From Terribacillus aidingensis (GTDB taxonomy: Bacteria > Bacillota > Bacilli > Bacillales > Amphibacillaceae), in NCBI RefSeq assembly GCF_900215625.1, contig NZ_OBEK01000003.1, forward strand, positions 1 to 64,000: 64,000 nucleotides of DNA. The letters run 5' to 3'. The translations under genes were made by a program, and so were the position numbers. Within the stretch, counting starts at the first letter, position 1. Each line of letters begins with the position of its first letter. Below are positions 13,088 to 21,600 of the stretch, one piece after another. A model generated the notes under the pieces. The model worked only from the letters and a program-made list of their open reading frames with translations, made no database searches and was not told where the DNA came from.

Positions 13088-13879
13088 ATGCTCTATCACA
13101 TAATCCGACCATTTCGATTGCTGCACCGTCAGCTAGTCGATAAAAATTATCCACCTGGCTCGCATATAATAGGCAGATACGATGTCATTCGAAAACTCGG
13201 TTCAGGGAGCTATGGTACAACCTATCTATGTAAAGATACGGCGCTAAATCAAACTTGCACTATTAAACAGCTGCGGCGCAGCAGACAGAAACGCAAAAAA
13301 TACTTCACTATGTTTCAGCGCGAATTTGAGCTTTTACAAGCACTTCAGCATCCCGCAATTCCTGGAGCTGCATCCTTTTTCCATACAGAAGATGGCTATT
13401 TCTTTGTTATGGACTATCTAGCTGGTGAGAATATCGAACAGCATATTTTTGATACAAAGAAAACGTACACCGAAAAAGACGCACTAACACTGACAATGGA
13501 TATCGCCCTTATCGTGGAATACCTGCATACACAGCGTATATACCACGGCGATATTCGCATTCCGAATGTCATGTTAATAGAAGAACATGCTTCATTAATT
13601 GACTTTGGCCTGGCAGCACAATTTACCGGGCCGGAAACGAAAGAAGAACAGCTGCGAAGGGAACAAGATTTGTTTGACCTAGGTGATATTCTTCTTTACC
13701 TCTTGTATACAACGTACGAACAGACAAATAAAAAAGCCCTTCCTTGGACAGAAGAGCTTACTTTATCGGCTGCTTGCAAATTTGTTCTGGAAAGATTACT
13801 TGGCATTCGGGAGCCCTTTGCCACAGCAGGGGAGGCAGTTGATGCAATAAAAAGAGCAAAAGAAAAAGCAGCAGATTAA
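13088..13879 (+). CDS. Small Hanks-type serine/threonine protein kinase
   Basis: 263 residues, a kinase domain with no membrane segment or PASTA repeats. Visible subdomains are the Gly loop LGSGSYGTTYLCKD, the ATP Lys in CTIKQLRR, the catalytic loop HGDIRIPNVML and the metal motif DFGLAA. The catalytic loop has HGD in place of HRD and Arg in place of the usual Lys two residues after Asp, but Asp and Asn are kept, so activity is plausible. GGAG lies 9 bases upstream of the ATG. The 3' end overlaps by four bases the end of a converging gene for a Ser/Arg/Gly-rich protein, a possible substrate or partner only by proximity. Confidence 0.85.
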   Translation: MLYHIIRPFRLLHRQLVDKNYPPGSHIIGRYDVIRKLGSGSYGTTYLCKDTALNQTCTIKQLRRSRQKRKKYFTMFQREFELLQALQHPAIPGAASFFHTEDGYFFVMDYLAGENIEQHIFDTKKTYTEKDALTLTMDIALIVEYLHTQRIYHGDIRIPNVMLIEEHASLIDFGLAAQFTGPETKEEQLRREQDLFDLGDILLYLLYTTYEQTNKKALPWTEELTLSAACKFVLERLLGIREPFATAGEAVDAIKRAKEKAAD

Positions 13880-14097
13880 CTGCTGCTTCCGTAACCGCGG
13901 CGTTTATATCGGCTGCTTCCTCCATAACGGCTGCGGCCATAACCGCTGCTTCCGCTCGAACCATGACGACGGCGGCCGCGATAGCTGCTGGAATCGTTGC
14001 GACGGCCTCGGTGACCGCTGGAATCATATCTTCTGCCGCGGCGATGACTGCTGCCGCCGGCGGATTCTTGCAATTTACGGATAAACTTTTTGAACAT
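13876..14097 (-). CDS. Ser/Arg/Gly/Tyr-rich low-complexity basic small protein
   Basis: 73 residues: a short amphipathic N-terminus (MFKKFIRKLQESAGG) followed by repeats of the type RGRRxDSS and GYGRSRYGGSS. A strong ribosome site (GGGAGGAAAG) at about 14102-14111 supports translation on this strand. Very high Arg, Ser and Gly content resembles RGG-type disordered proteins or small spore-coat proteins. I do not recognise a family. It converges on, and overlaps by four bases, the kinase gene; the many Ser and Tyr residues could be phosphorylation targets, which is speculation. Confidence 0.72.
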   Translation of the reverse strand: MFKKFIRKLQESAGGSSHRRGRRYDSSGHRGRRNDSSSYRGRRRHGSSGSSGYGRSRYGGSSRYKRRGYGSSS

Positions 14098-14179
14098 AAG
14101 CTTTCCTCCCTTACTTCTGCTGTTTCCTATACGATTGGGGAGCCATGTAAGTTCCCAAAAGATTGTTTCCTTAAATCTG

Positions 14180-14509
14180 CTATTTTATTAACGAAATGAT
14201 TTTTTTGAGTTTCTCAGCGAAGTCTTCCAGACGGACAAAACGGCCTTCTCTAAATTGTTCCTTGCCTTCTGCAAATACCAATATCGTTGGCGCTCCAAAA
14301 GCCATAAAACGGCCGACTACTTCTTGTACCTCACTTGCATCTGTATAACCTAGCTGTACATCAGGCTGACTAGCTGCAAGTTCCCTTATGCGAGGCAGAA
14401 GCGCTTCACAAACACTGCAGCCAGGTGACGAGATAAACAAGACAGCAAGCTGATTTTCGTTTATAAATCGCTCTGCCGCTTCCATACTATGCAATTGCAC
14501 ATTTATCAC
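14180..14509 (-). CDS. Thioredoxin-like protein (CSVC active site)
   Basis: 109 residues with a thioredoxin fold: LAVLFISSPGCSVCEALLP carries the CxxC site (CSVC) and FGAPTILVFAEGKE has the cis-Pro. Resembles the YtpP/YdbP-type thioredoxin-like proteins of Bacillus. The start is GTG at 14509 or the GTG three codons later; no strong ribosome site decides between them. Cytoplasmic, as no signal peptide is seen. Confidence 0.88.
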   Translation of the reverse strand: MINVQLHSMEAAERFINENQLAVLFISSPGCSVCEALLPRIRELAASQPDVQLGYTDASEVQEVVGRFMAFGAPTILVFAEGKEQFREGRFVRLEDFAEKLKKIISLIK

Positions 14510-14643
14510 TCACTTCTTTGTTCTTCCCTTCATCATATAGAAAATCTCCCTTGAAAGCGAATGATATGTTATAGTAGACTCTGATAATATTTAAACAAAT
14601 ATTGACAAAAATTCAGTCCAGCAATTAAAGGAGAAACCTATAT

Positions 14644-15681
14644 ATGCCTAAAGAAGAAAGACAGGAGCTGCGCAGATCGCAGAAGAAACGGAAAAAATCA
14701 CGCAAAAAGCGTGTCATCCGAAATATCTTTCTCATCGTTATACTTTTGCTCCTTATCCCGGCAGCATACGCCGGTTACCTATACGTAAAAGCTGGAAATT
14801 TAGCCGGCGATTCTTATCAAGATGATGGCCGCGATAAATCTTCTCTTCGTGATAATGCTGTCGATCCCGCTGAAGACAGTGTCAGCGTCCTGTTTATCGG
14901 ATCTGACTCCAGTGAAAAGCGGGAAGATCAAAACATCGGTAAACGATCTGACACCATGATTCTTGCAACATTCAATAAAGATGAGAAAAGCATTAAAATG
15001 CTTAGCGTTCCGCGTGACACGTACACATATGTGCCATATTTGGAACGGAACACCAAAATAAATAGTTCCTATAACGGCGGACCTACTGCAACTGTTGAAG
15101 CAGTAGAAGAACTGCTTCAAGTACCTGTTGATTATTATGTGGATGTTAATTTTGAAGCCTTCATTAGTGTCGTTAATGCATTAGACGGCGTTACAGTTGA
15201 TGTGCCTTATGAACTGGAAGAGATGAATTCCAAAGATGAAAAAGGCGCTATTCACCTGCAGCCTGGCAAACAGAAGCTTAACGGTGAGGAAGCTCTTGCA
15301 TTAGCGCGTACACGCAAACAGGATAGTGACTTTGCCCGCAGTGAAAGACAGCAGCAAATCATTAAAGCGATGATGGATAAAGCAACAGACCTCAGCTCTG
15401 TTCTTAAGTACTCTGACTTGTTAGAAGCTGTAGGAAGCAATATGCAGACAAACATGACGTTTGATGAAATGAAGAGCTTCGTCTCTTATGGCGTTAATAA
15501 TAATTTGTCTATGGAAACGATAGAACTTGAAGGGCAAGGCGGAACGGGTATCGTTCCCGGATATAATGCATGGGCATTTGTTCCAGACCCCACTTCACTT
15601 GCTAATGCTACGCAAACACTGCGTGATCAATTGGAGCTGCCGCCACTTGATTCTGCTAGCACTACTACAACCTCGCCTTAA
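14644..15681 (+). CDS. LytR-CpsA-Psr (LCP) family cell-wall polymer ligase
   Basis: 345 residues. A very basic cytoplasmic head (RRSQKKRKKSRKKR) precedes one membrane helix at about residues 24-46, then the LCP domain outside the cell. LCP marks are SVLFIGSDS, RSDTMILATF, LSVPRDTYTYVP, KINSSYNGG and the late LARTRKQDSDFARSERQQQ. The family attaches teichoic acid or other anionic polymers to peptidoglycan. A Ser/Thr tail ends the protein inside the terminator. AAAGGAG precedes the ATG. Confidence 0.93.
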   Translation: MPKEERQELRRSQKKRKKSRKKRVIRNIFLIVILLLLIPAAYAGYLYVKAGNLAGDSYQDDGRDKSSLRDNAVDPAEDSVSVLFIGSDSSEKREDQNIGKRSDTMILATFNKDEKSIKMLSVPRDTYTYVPYLERNTKINSSYNGGPTATVEAVEELLQVPVDYYVDVNFEAFISVVNALDGVTVDVPYELEEMNSKDEKGAIHLQPGKQKLNGEEALALARTRKQDSDFARSERQQQIIKAMMDKATDLSSVLKYSDLLEAVGSNMQTNMTFDEMKSFVSYGVNNNLSMETIELEGQGGTGIVPGYNAWAFVPDPTSLANATQTLRDQLELPPLDSASTTTTSP

Positions 15682-15697
15682 TCTGGCGGGGTTTTTC
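15669..15697 (+). terminator. Terminator of LCP gene
   Basis: AACCTCGCC / GGCGGGGTT stem (one G-U pair), 7-base loop, then TTTTTC. The 5' stem overlaps the last codons of the LCP gene. Confidence 0.8.
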
Positions 15698-16588
15698 TTA
15701 TAATTGTTTTGGCACAATTACCTGAATTTCTTCAGGTAAAACCTCCGCTTGGAATGGTAGCGGCACCCCTTCATCCCCATCAATATTAACAACCAACTCT
15801 GTATCTGCTTTAACCCGAATTGACTTTGCTTTAAAATAAGCTACTTGCTCATTCGAATCTAAATTCCCTTTGAAAAGGTCTGGAATAATGGAAACTGCCT
15901 TTGAAATGGAGAGGTCCTTTAATAGAAATATGTGCAATTGATGGTCGTCTACTTCTGCTTGCTCTGCAAACTTTTCAAATCCAGCCACAGAATTCGTCAT
16001 TGCCGCCAGCATCATATATGCCTTATCATGGTAAGCTTCCTTCCCGTCCACTTCTATTTGCAGCTGAAATGGTGTCTTGTTACGAAATGCCTTCGCACCT
16101 TCCATCAGATAAGCAAAGTGGCCGTATTTGCTTTTCTCCTCCGGCGTGACATCGTAGACAGCCTCAGCAATGATTCCGACTGCCAGTACATTCATAAAGT
16201 ACCGATCCCCCAGTTTCCCGATATCCACGCGCTTTGTATGATAATCTTCCAGCAAAGCCAGCGCCTCTTTCGGCTTCTTCGGAATCTGCAATGCACGAGC
16301 GAAATCATTTACTGTCCCAAGCGGAACAAAAGCAAATGCAGGTTTCTGTTTCTTTTCAGCTAACCCATTGACACATTCATTGATTGTGCCGTCGCCGCCC
16401 ATAGCAAGCAGCGTTTTATATGTACCATCACAGGCTTCAGCCGCAAATTTTGCCGCATCCCCTGCTTTTTCTGTGTATCTTATTACAACTAAATCATGCC
16501 GTTTACCTAGTATACCAACTGCCCGTTCTTCATAGTCCATTGCCTTTTCTTTCCCCGATGAAGGATTAATAATAAGCATAGCCCGCAC
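15698..16588 (-). CDS. Diacylglycerol kinase-family lipid kinase (YegS/BmrU type)
   Basis: About 296 residues. N-terminal DAGK catalytic domain with MLIINPSSGKEKA and the nucleotide motif LLAMGGDGTINECVNGL, then PLGTVNDFARAL; the C-terminal beta-sandwich is typical of YegS and DgkB. Likely phosphorylates a lipid at the cytoplasmic membrane face. I favour GTG 16588 as start because GAGGTG is correctly spaced from it; GTG 16597 overlaps that site and ATG 16579 is a second alternative. Confidence 0.88.
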   Translation of the reverse strand: MRAMLIINPSSGKEKAMDYEERAVGILGKRHDLVVIRYTEKAGDAAKFAAEACDGTYKTLLAMGGDGTINECVNGLAEKKQKPAFAFVPLGTVNDFARALQIPKKPKEALALLEDYHTKRVDIGKLGDRYFMNVLAVGIIAEAVYDVTPEEKSKYGHFAYLMEGAKAFRNKTPFQLQIEVDGKEAYHDKAYMMLAAMTNSVAGFEKFAEQAEVDDHQLHIFLLKDLSISKAVSIIPDLFKGNLDSNEQVAYFKAKSIRVKADTELVVNIDGDEGVPLPFQAEVLPEEIQVIVPKQL

Positions 16589-16712
16589 TGTTTTCACCTC
16601 ACTTTTGTTATTTTCTTATCTATACCTTTTTTTAATACAAACAAAACCGACTCTTACTGTCACTCCTTTTGTTTTTGCTTATATTGTTTTATATCCAACT
16701 AGATGGATAAAA

Positions 16713-16743
16713 TAAAGCCAGCTTTCTTAGAAAGCTGGCTTTA
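16713..16743. terminator. Terminator hairpin after membrane protein gene
   Basis: Perfect 14-bp inverted repeat TAAAGCCAGCTTTC / GAAAGCTGGCTTTA with a 3-base loop, immediately 3' of the minus-strand gene that ends at 16747. Confidence 0.8.
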
Positions 16744-16746
16744 AGC

Positions 16747-18453
16747 TTAATTTAACCCTACAATAGAGATTTGTTCGAGTGTTGCTGATGAAGCGTCTTC
16801 ATGCATTGCAGCTTCGAAGCTGACTTGATCTCCTTCTTTCAGGAAGATCGCATAAGGCGCATCTGCAGAACTAATGCTATAAATAGTATCTTGACCTTCC
16901 AGCAGGAATTGAATTGTTTTCGTTCCGGAACTTTCGCCAGCAATATACAAGCGTGTTACTTCTCCGCTCACCTGCTGTACAGGCGCATCACCTGTAGATT
17001 CAGCGGTGCTTGGATCCGTGCTGAGCTGCAATCTGTATGCCTGCAGCGTACTTTCTGCATCATCACCGAACACAACATAATCAGAATCAGCTGCACGTAC
17101 GTAGGCATATTTTTTAAAAATCCCATTTGCATCAAGTACACTAATTACCCAAGTTGGATTGCCGTCAATATTGTACAGAACCGGCATCTTGCCTTCCCAC
17201 TTTTTCTCGGGATATTCCTTTTCGACAACTTGCACTGCACCTGAGGAGTCCATAATACCATTGTTCTTTTCACCGCCGTAGAAGGTTACTTCCCCTGTCC
17301 GGCCATCTACCATGCTATAGCCTAGCGCTGAATCAATATTTTCTTTTGGTGATTTAAAATCAGTAAAGTACTGGATGCTGCCGTCTTCAGAAAAGACAGC
17401 TGTCACACCATGCTCTGTGCCGTTATCATTCGGTATCTTCACACCGGCCTTTCCAAAATATCTATTCCAGAAACCACCGCTGTATTCTCCATAATATGTG
17501 TTCAGTTTGCTTGCCATTTCGGGAGCAATCGTATTCTCAATAAAGGCAGGTGCTTCTGCCGCATCATAAATCTCAGACTCTCCGTTATATGGATTAACGA
17601 CAACTACTTGAATGTCATCTCCATTTGCCTTTCCAGTGAACAGCTTCGGCTGGTAGACGGTTTGCACATACCAGGCTTTTCCGTCTTCATCGATTTCCAA
17701 TCGAGCTTCTCCTTCTCGGATGTAAGTTGGATAACGAGAATAGATGATGCGTTCTAGATCTTTATGAAAGTAGGCAGATGGTACATAAGCTAGCTTGTTC
17801 TCAACGAATTCAGGCTGTGCGCTTAAACTAGTTGCATCAATTACAAAGTAACCAGATGTTTCGCCGCCTTTTACCCATTTAAAAAATCCATCAAATTCTA
17901 CAGGTGCAATATATTCATTTGTGTCCCCAACTGTCTGTGTCTGCAGACTTCCAAGCTGATAAAGCTGTGTCTCCGGAACAACACTCATCTTCTTGTTCAT
18001 CATATTACGCACTGAGCTCGGAGCAATAGCAATTGGCGTTTTTTCTTCATCAAGCGGTTTTGCTTCTTCTTCCGTTGACTTGATAACATGATCATACGTC
18101 GATTGATACACTGCGAAATTCGCAATCACACAAACAACCGCTCCTATGAACAGCACCGCAAACAATAGTGCTGTCAGGTTCAATCCTGTATTCTTTTTCG
18201 TTTCCTTTCCCGTCTGTTTGCTTGCAAAAAGCACATAAACAGCGAAGAAAATACCGATGGCGTTCAGCCAGAGTATATTTTGGATAATAAATGCAGGTAA
18301 AACGAAGTAAATAACCAAGAAAAGCACGATGTAACCAGTAATACCTGTTAAAACATACTGTTTAAGCCTTGCTTTTCCGCTTCCGGCTGCAAGATCAGCC
18401 AAAGCAATTAAGATAAAACCAGCCATGCTGGCTAACGCGATAAGAAAAATCAT
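16747..18453 (-). CDS. Large membrane-anchored protein with extracytoplasmic domain, unknown function
   Basis: 568 residues. Four hydrophobic helices fall within the first 130 residues (MIFLIALASMAGFILIALA at the very start, the last ending FAVYQST), then a soluble region of more than 400 residues. The soluble part contains repeated short beta-like elements (VEFDGFFKWVKGG, YVPSAYFHKDLERIIYSRYP, YSMVDGRTGEVTFYGG) reminiscent of PepSY-type folds, and a final OB-like stretch about persisting signals (VTRLYIAGESSGTKTIQF). I do not recognise a characterised family. AAGGGGGA precedes the ATG. It stands alone, with its own terminator. Confidence 0.75.
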   Translation of the reverse strand: MIFLIALASMAGFILIALADLAAGSGKARLKQYVLTGITGYIVLFLVIYFVLPAFIIQNILWLNAIGIFFAVYVLFASKQTGKETKKNTGLNLTALLFAVLFIGAVVCVIANFAVYQSTYDHVIKSTEEEAKPLDEEKTPIAIAPSSVRNMMNKKMSVVPETQLYQLGSLQTQTVGDTNEYIAPVEFDGFFKWVKGGETSGYFVIDATSLSAQPEFVENKLAYVPSAYFHKDLERIIYSRYPTYIREGEARLEIDEDGKAWYVQTVYQPKLFTGKANGDDIQVVVVNPYNGESEIYDAAEAPAFIENTIAPEMASKLNTYYGEYSGGFWNRYFGKAGVKIPNDNGTEHGVTAVFSEDGSIQYFTDFKSPKENIDSALGYSMVDGRTGEVTFYGGEKNNGIMDSSGAVQVVEKEYPEKKWEGKMPVLYNIDGNPTWVISVLDANGIFKKYAYVRAADSDYVVFGDDAESTLQAYRLQLSTDPSTAESTGDAPVQQVSGEVTRLYIAGESSGTKTIQFLLEGQDTIYSISSADAPYAIFLKEGDQVSFEAAMHEDASSATLEQISIVGLN

Positions 18454-18530
18454 GCTGTTCCCCCTTAAGTGTCGTACTTCTTATACGAAACAAAAGCAGA
18501 AAAGGTTCACTTATCCTATATACGAAGGCT

Positions 18531-19412
18531 TTACAGTATATCTTGTAATGTTTTCTCCAGTGATTTATAGCGGAACATATAGCCTTCTCGCTCTAACCGT
18601 TCAGGGATAATCCAACGGCTTTTCAAAACTAACTCTGTTTCCGTTTTAATCATAGCGGACCCTGCTTCCAGCATCCATTTAGGCGCAGGCAATCCAAACG
18701 GGACATGCATCGTCTTTCTCAGCGTTCGCATTAACTCACGATTGGAAACCGGCTCCGGAGACGCACAATTAAAAACACCACGCAACGCTGGTTTCTCTTG
18801 TAAGAAAAGAATGATCTGATATAAGTCTTCTATATGTATCCAGCTGAACATTTGCTTCCCTGTCCCCTGATTACCTCCGAAACCAAATTTGACTAAGTTC
18901 TTGTACGGCGTCATTACACCGCCATCTTTCCCTAACACAATAGCTATGCGTAAGGCAGCTTGCCTCGTATCCGGCAGTTCATATGAAAAGAAAGTCTCTT
19001 CCCATTTCGTCCCTACATCTACAGAAAAACCAGTTCCAATCTCTCCCTCAGTTTCTGTCATCGGCCGATCTTCTGCATGCCGGTAAATGGTGACCGTACT
19101 GGAATTGATCCACAAGGAAGGCGGGTTTTCACACGATAGGACAGCCTCTCCTAACAATGTTGTTGTCTTTACCCTAGAATTCATTATCTCTTTTTTATTT
19201 GCCTCATTATAGCGGCAGTTTACTGATTTTCCCGCTAGATTAATGAGGAGTTCTGCTCCTTCTAAAGCCTTTAGCAGTCCTTGTTTATTATCCCAAGAAA
19301 AGTAAGGATTTTTCCTGGAGATAACAATCACCTCATAACCTGAATTTTCGAATTTAGCAGCTAAATACTCTCCTATAAAACCTGTTCCTCCTGCCAATAC
19401 AACTTTTTTCAT
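18531..19412 (-). CDS. TIGR01777-type NAD(P)-dependent epimerase/oxidoreductase
   Basis: 293 residues of the extended SDR class: MKKVVLAGGTGFIGEYLA at the N-terminus carries the Rossmann GxxGxxG, and ELLINLAGKSVNCRYNEANK is the family signature. A C-terminal DUF1731-like part (PAPKWMLEAGSAMIKTETELVLKSR) ends it. Similar to B. subtilis YfhF. Start at ATG 19412 after GGGAG; a longer frame to 19439 overlaps the upstream lipoprotein gene. The substrate is unknown. Confidence 0.9.
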   Translation of the reverse strand: MKKVVLAGGTGFIGEYLAAKFENSGYEVIVISRKNPYFSWDNKQGLLKALEGAELLINLAGKSVNCRYNEANKKEIMNSRVKTTTLLGEAVLSCENPPSLWINSSTVTIYRHAEDRPMTETEGEIGTGFSVDVGTKWEETFFSYELPDTRQAALRIAIVLGKDGGVMTPYKNLVKFGFGGNQGTGKQMFSWIHIEDLYQIILFLQEKPALRGVFNCASPEPVSNRELMRTLRKTMHVPFGLPAPKWMLEAGSAMIKTETELVLKSRWIIPERLEREGYMFRYKSLEKTLQDIL

Positions 19413-19435
19413 AGTAATCAGCTCCCTCCGCTGCC

Positions 19436-19876
19436 TCACTTATCCAGTGTAAATTCATCGTACAATACCGTATCCGAAGAGAAAACCTTTACAATTCTGT
19501 ATTTACCGCTTGAAAACCTGTAATCAAAGTCATTGAACGACACATAAAAGCTGCCATAAGAGTCAGGTTCGATAAGCATAGCTTCCATAGTAAATGCGCT
19601 GCCGGATTTGAATGGCACCTGAAACCATCCCTCTCGTTTCTCATCGTATTTCTCAATTGCAAATTCATTGCCTGCAGCTACCGTTTCTTCTCCGTTATTT
19701 TGAATATGAAAATTAAGATCACCAGGCGTTTTTAAGCTGTTCTCCTTAATTCTCAAGGATACATCATTATCACTTATTTTCTTCAGTTCTTTACCGTACG
19801 GACTGGACTCCGGTTCATACCCGCAACCTGTCAAAATAAAAAGTAAAACCATACACAGCGAAAATGGTCTTCGCAT
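19436..19876 (-). CDS. Small lipoprotein with immunoglobulin-like domain
   Basis: 146 residues. A lipoprotein signal peptide ends in FILTGCGYEPESS, so Cys-18 should be lipidated and the protein tethered outside the membrane. The mature part is beta-rich with a GSFYVSFNDFDYRFSSGKYRIV segment, like the Ig-like (Big_11-type) domains of small Bacillus lipoproteins. AGGAGG precedes the ATG. It is followed after 23 bases by the epimerase gene, so probably an operon. Function unknown. Confidence 0.8.
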   Translation of the reverse strand: MRRPFSLCMVLLFILTGCGYEPESSPYGKELKKISDNDVSLRIKENSLKTPGDLNFHIQNNGEETVAAGNEFAIEKYDEKREGWFQVPFKSGSAFTMEAMLIEPDSYGSFYVSFNDFDYRFSSGKYRIVKVFSSDTVLYDEFTLDK

Positions 19877-20062
19877 ACTTACCTCCTAATTAAAAGACAT
19901 TACCATAAGATTTCCACAGCAAATATATACTGACCTGAAAAAATCATTCCCAATGCGTACTTTTATTTTACAATTTCCAATAATCAAAAATAAACCTTGA
20001 TTCCTTCAATTCTAAATATTATTATAAAACCAATAAGATTACTTGGGATAAGGGGTGGTTAT

Positions 20063-21124
20063 ATGTTTCAAATGATTGTTACAGGTTTGCTATGTGGTGC
20101 GCTTCTAGGTTTTGTTATGCAGCGCGGCCGCTTTTGTTTGACTGGTGGTTTTCGTGATATGTATTTAACGAAAGATAATCGCATGTTTTATGCGCTGTTG
20201 ATTGCTATCGCTGTTCAAAGCATTGGAGTGTATGTCCTTATTTCTCTTGGAGTTTTTGAATTTACTGCCGGTACTTTACCAATTCTTGCTGTAATAATAG
20301 GATCTTTTATTTTTGGTATCGGCATAATTTTTGCCGGGGGCTGTGCGACAGGTACGTGGTATCGAGCAGGAGAAGGTTTAATCGGCAGCTGGATTGCATT
20401 AGCCGGTTATATGCTTGTTGCAGCCATGATGAAGTCGGGCGTTCTGCTGCCGCTGGATAAAGCTGTAAAAAACGTCGAATTGCGTTCCAACTCTATCGCT
20501 GGGAGTTTCGGGTTAAATCCTTGGGTAGTCATCTCTGTTTTCACTGTTATCGTTGGGTTCCTCGTTTATCGCACATTAAGAAAACCAACAGTCAAAATTC
20601 CTGGTTTGCCGCCGAAACGAACAGGTTTAGCGCATCTATTATTCGAGAAGCGCTGGCATCCATTCTTTACCGCAATTTTAATTGGTCTTATCGCTATATC
20701 AGCTTGGCCGCTTAGCGCTGCCACCGGACGTATTGCAGGATTAGGGATCACCACCCCCTCTGCTAATATCCTTCAATATTTCGTAACAGGCGAAATGAGC
20801 TTTATAAATTGGGGTGTCTTCCTAGTACTAGGTATCCTATTCGGTTCCCTTTTTGCGGCTAAAATGAGCGGAGAGTTCAGATTCCGACTGCCCGACTTAA
20901 AAACTACAATTAACAGTTTTAGCGGCGGTCTGATGATGGGGTTTGGAGCAGGATTAGCTGGTGGATGCTCGATTGGGAATGGTTTGGTAATGACAGCGAT
21001 GATGACGTGGCAAGGCTGGATTGCGTTAGCCTTTATGATTTTAGGAACGTGGACTGCGTCTTACTTTGTTTACGTGCGTCCGCGAAGAAAAAATAAGCAG
21101 GCTACACACGCTGTGCCTGCATAA
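20063..21124 (+). CDS. tsuA: YeeE/YedE family thiosulfate/sulfur-compound transporter (TsuA-like)
   Basis: 353 residues with about nine to ten membrane helices. The family marks are GFVMQRGRFCLTGGFRDM near the N-terminus, the central GIIFAGGCATGTWYRAGEG and the C-terminal GFGAGLAGGCSIGNGL; the paired Cys residues line the substrate path in TsuA. Start at ATG 20063 after AAGGGGTGG; a longer frame to 19997 lacks a ribosome site. The next gene, a TusA-like sulfur carrier, is 15 bases away, as in known tsuA-tsuB pairs. Substrate (thiosulfate or related) is inferred from the family. Confidence 0.9.
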   Translation: MFQMIVTGLLCGALLGFVMQRGRFCLTGGFRDMYLTKDNRMFYALLIAIAVQSIGVYVLISLGVFEFTAGTLPILAVIIGSFIFGIGIIFAGGCATGTWYRAGEGLIGSWIALAGYMLVAAMMKSGVLLPLDKAVKNVELRSNSIAGSFGLNPWVVISVFTVIVGFLVYRTLRKPTVKIPGLPPKRTGLAHLLFEKRWHPFFTAILIGLIAISAWPLSAATGRIAGLGITTPSANILQYFVTGEMSFINWGVFLVLGILFGSLFAAKMSGEFRFRLPDLKTTINSFSGGLMMGFGAGLAGGCSIGNGLVMTAMMTWQGWIALAFMILGTWTASYFVYVRPRRKNKQATHAVPA

Positions 21125-21139
21125 AGGAGTGTATTTCAT

Positions 21140-21364
21140 TTGAAAAAAACGTTGGAAGTAATGGGAATGGTTTGTCCGTTTCCATTGGTTGAAGCGAAAG
21201 AAGCAATAAAAGAATTACACACAGGAGATGAATTAGAGGTGCAATTTGACTGTACGCAAGGTACAGAGTCTATTCCCCGCTGGGCTGTTGAAGATGGGCA
21301 TGAAGTAACAGCGTATGACCAAATAGGCGAAGCTGCTTGGACAATTACAATAAAAAAGAAATAA
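21140..21364 (+). CDS. tsuB: TusA/SirA-family sulfur carrier protein (TsuB-like)
   Basis: 74 residues. The CPFPL motif (MVCPFPLVEAKEAIKEL) carries the persulfide-forming Cys. Starts with TTG at 21140, eight bases after AAAGGAGTG. It likely receives sulfur from the membrane transporter encoded just upstream and hands it to cysteine or cofactor synthesis. Confidence 0.92.
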   Translation: MKKTLEVMGMVCPFPLVEAKEAIKELHTGDELEVQFDCTQGTESIPRWAVEDGHEVTAYDQIGEAAWTITIKKK

Positions 21365-21391
21365 CGGTCTGAGAATAATCCGATTAATCTC

Positions 21392-21432
21392 AAGATTGTA
21401 GAGAAACTGTCATTCTCTCTACAATCTTTTTT
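21392..21432 (+). terminator. Terminator after tsuAB
   Basis: AAGATTGTAGAGA / TCTCTACAATCTT stem with a loop of about 11 bases, followed by TTTTTTT. Confidence 0.88.
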
Positions 21433-21600
21433 TAAGTTAAGAGCCTTAGAGCACGAAAACTTTCCTAGCTCTCATCCATACACACCAGCCCAAAGCCCTC
21501 ATTTCTTACATTTTATGCGTTAAGCATGTTAAAGTAGGAGAAGGCTTACTTTTCGTATAAGCAAAAAGCTACAACTTTTACTTTTAATAGGAGGGATAAT

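Noticed and set aside
13758-14027. 89-codon minus-strand Ala/Val-rich frame
   Set aside because: Shadow frame of the Ser/Arg/Gly-rich gene and the kinase end; the other frame has the ribosome site.
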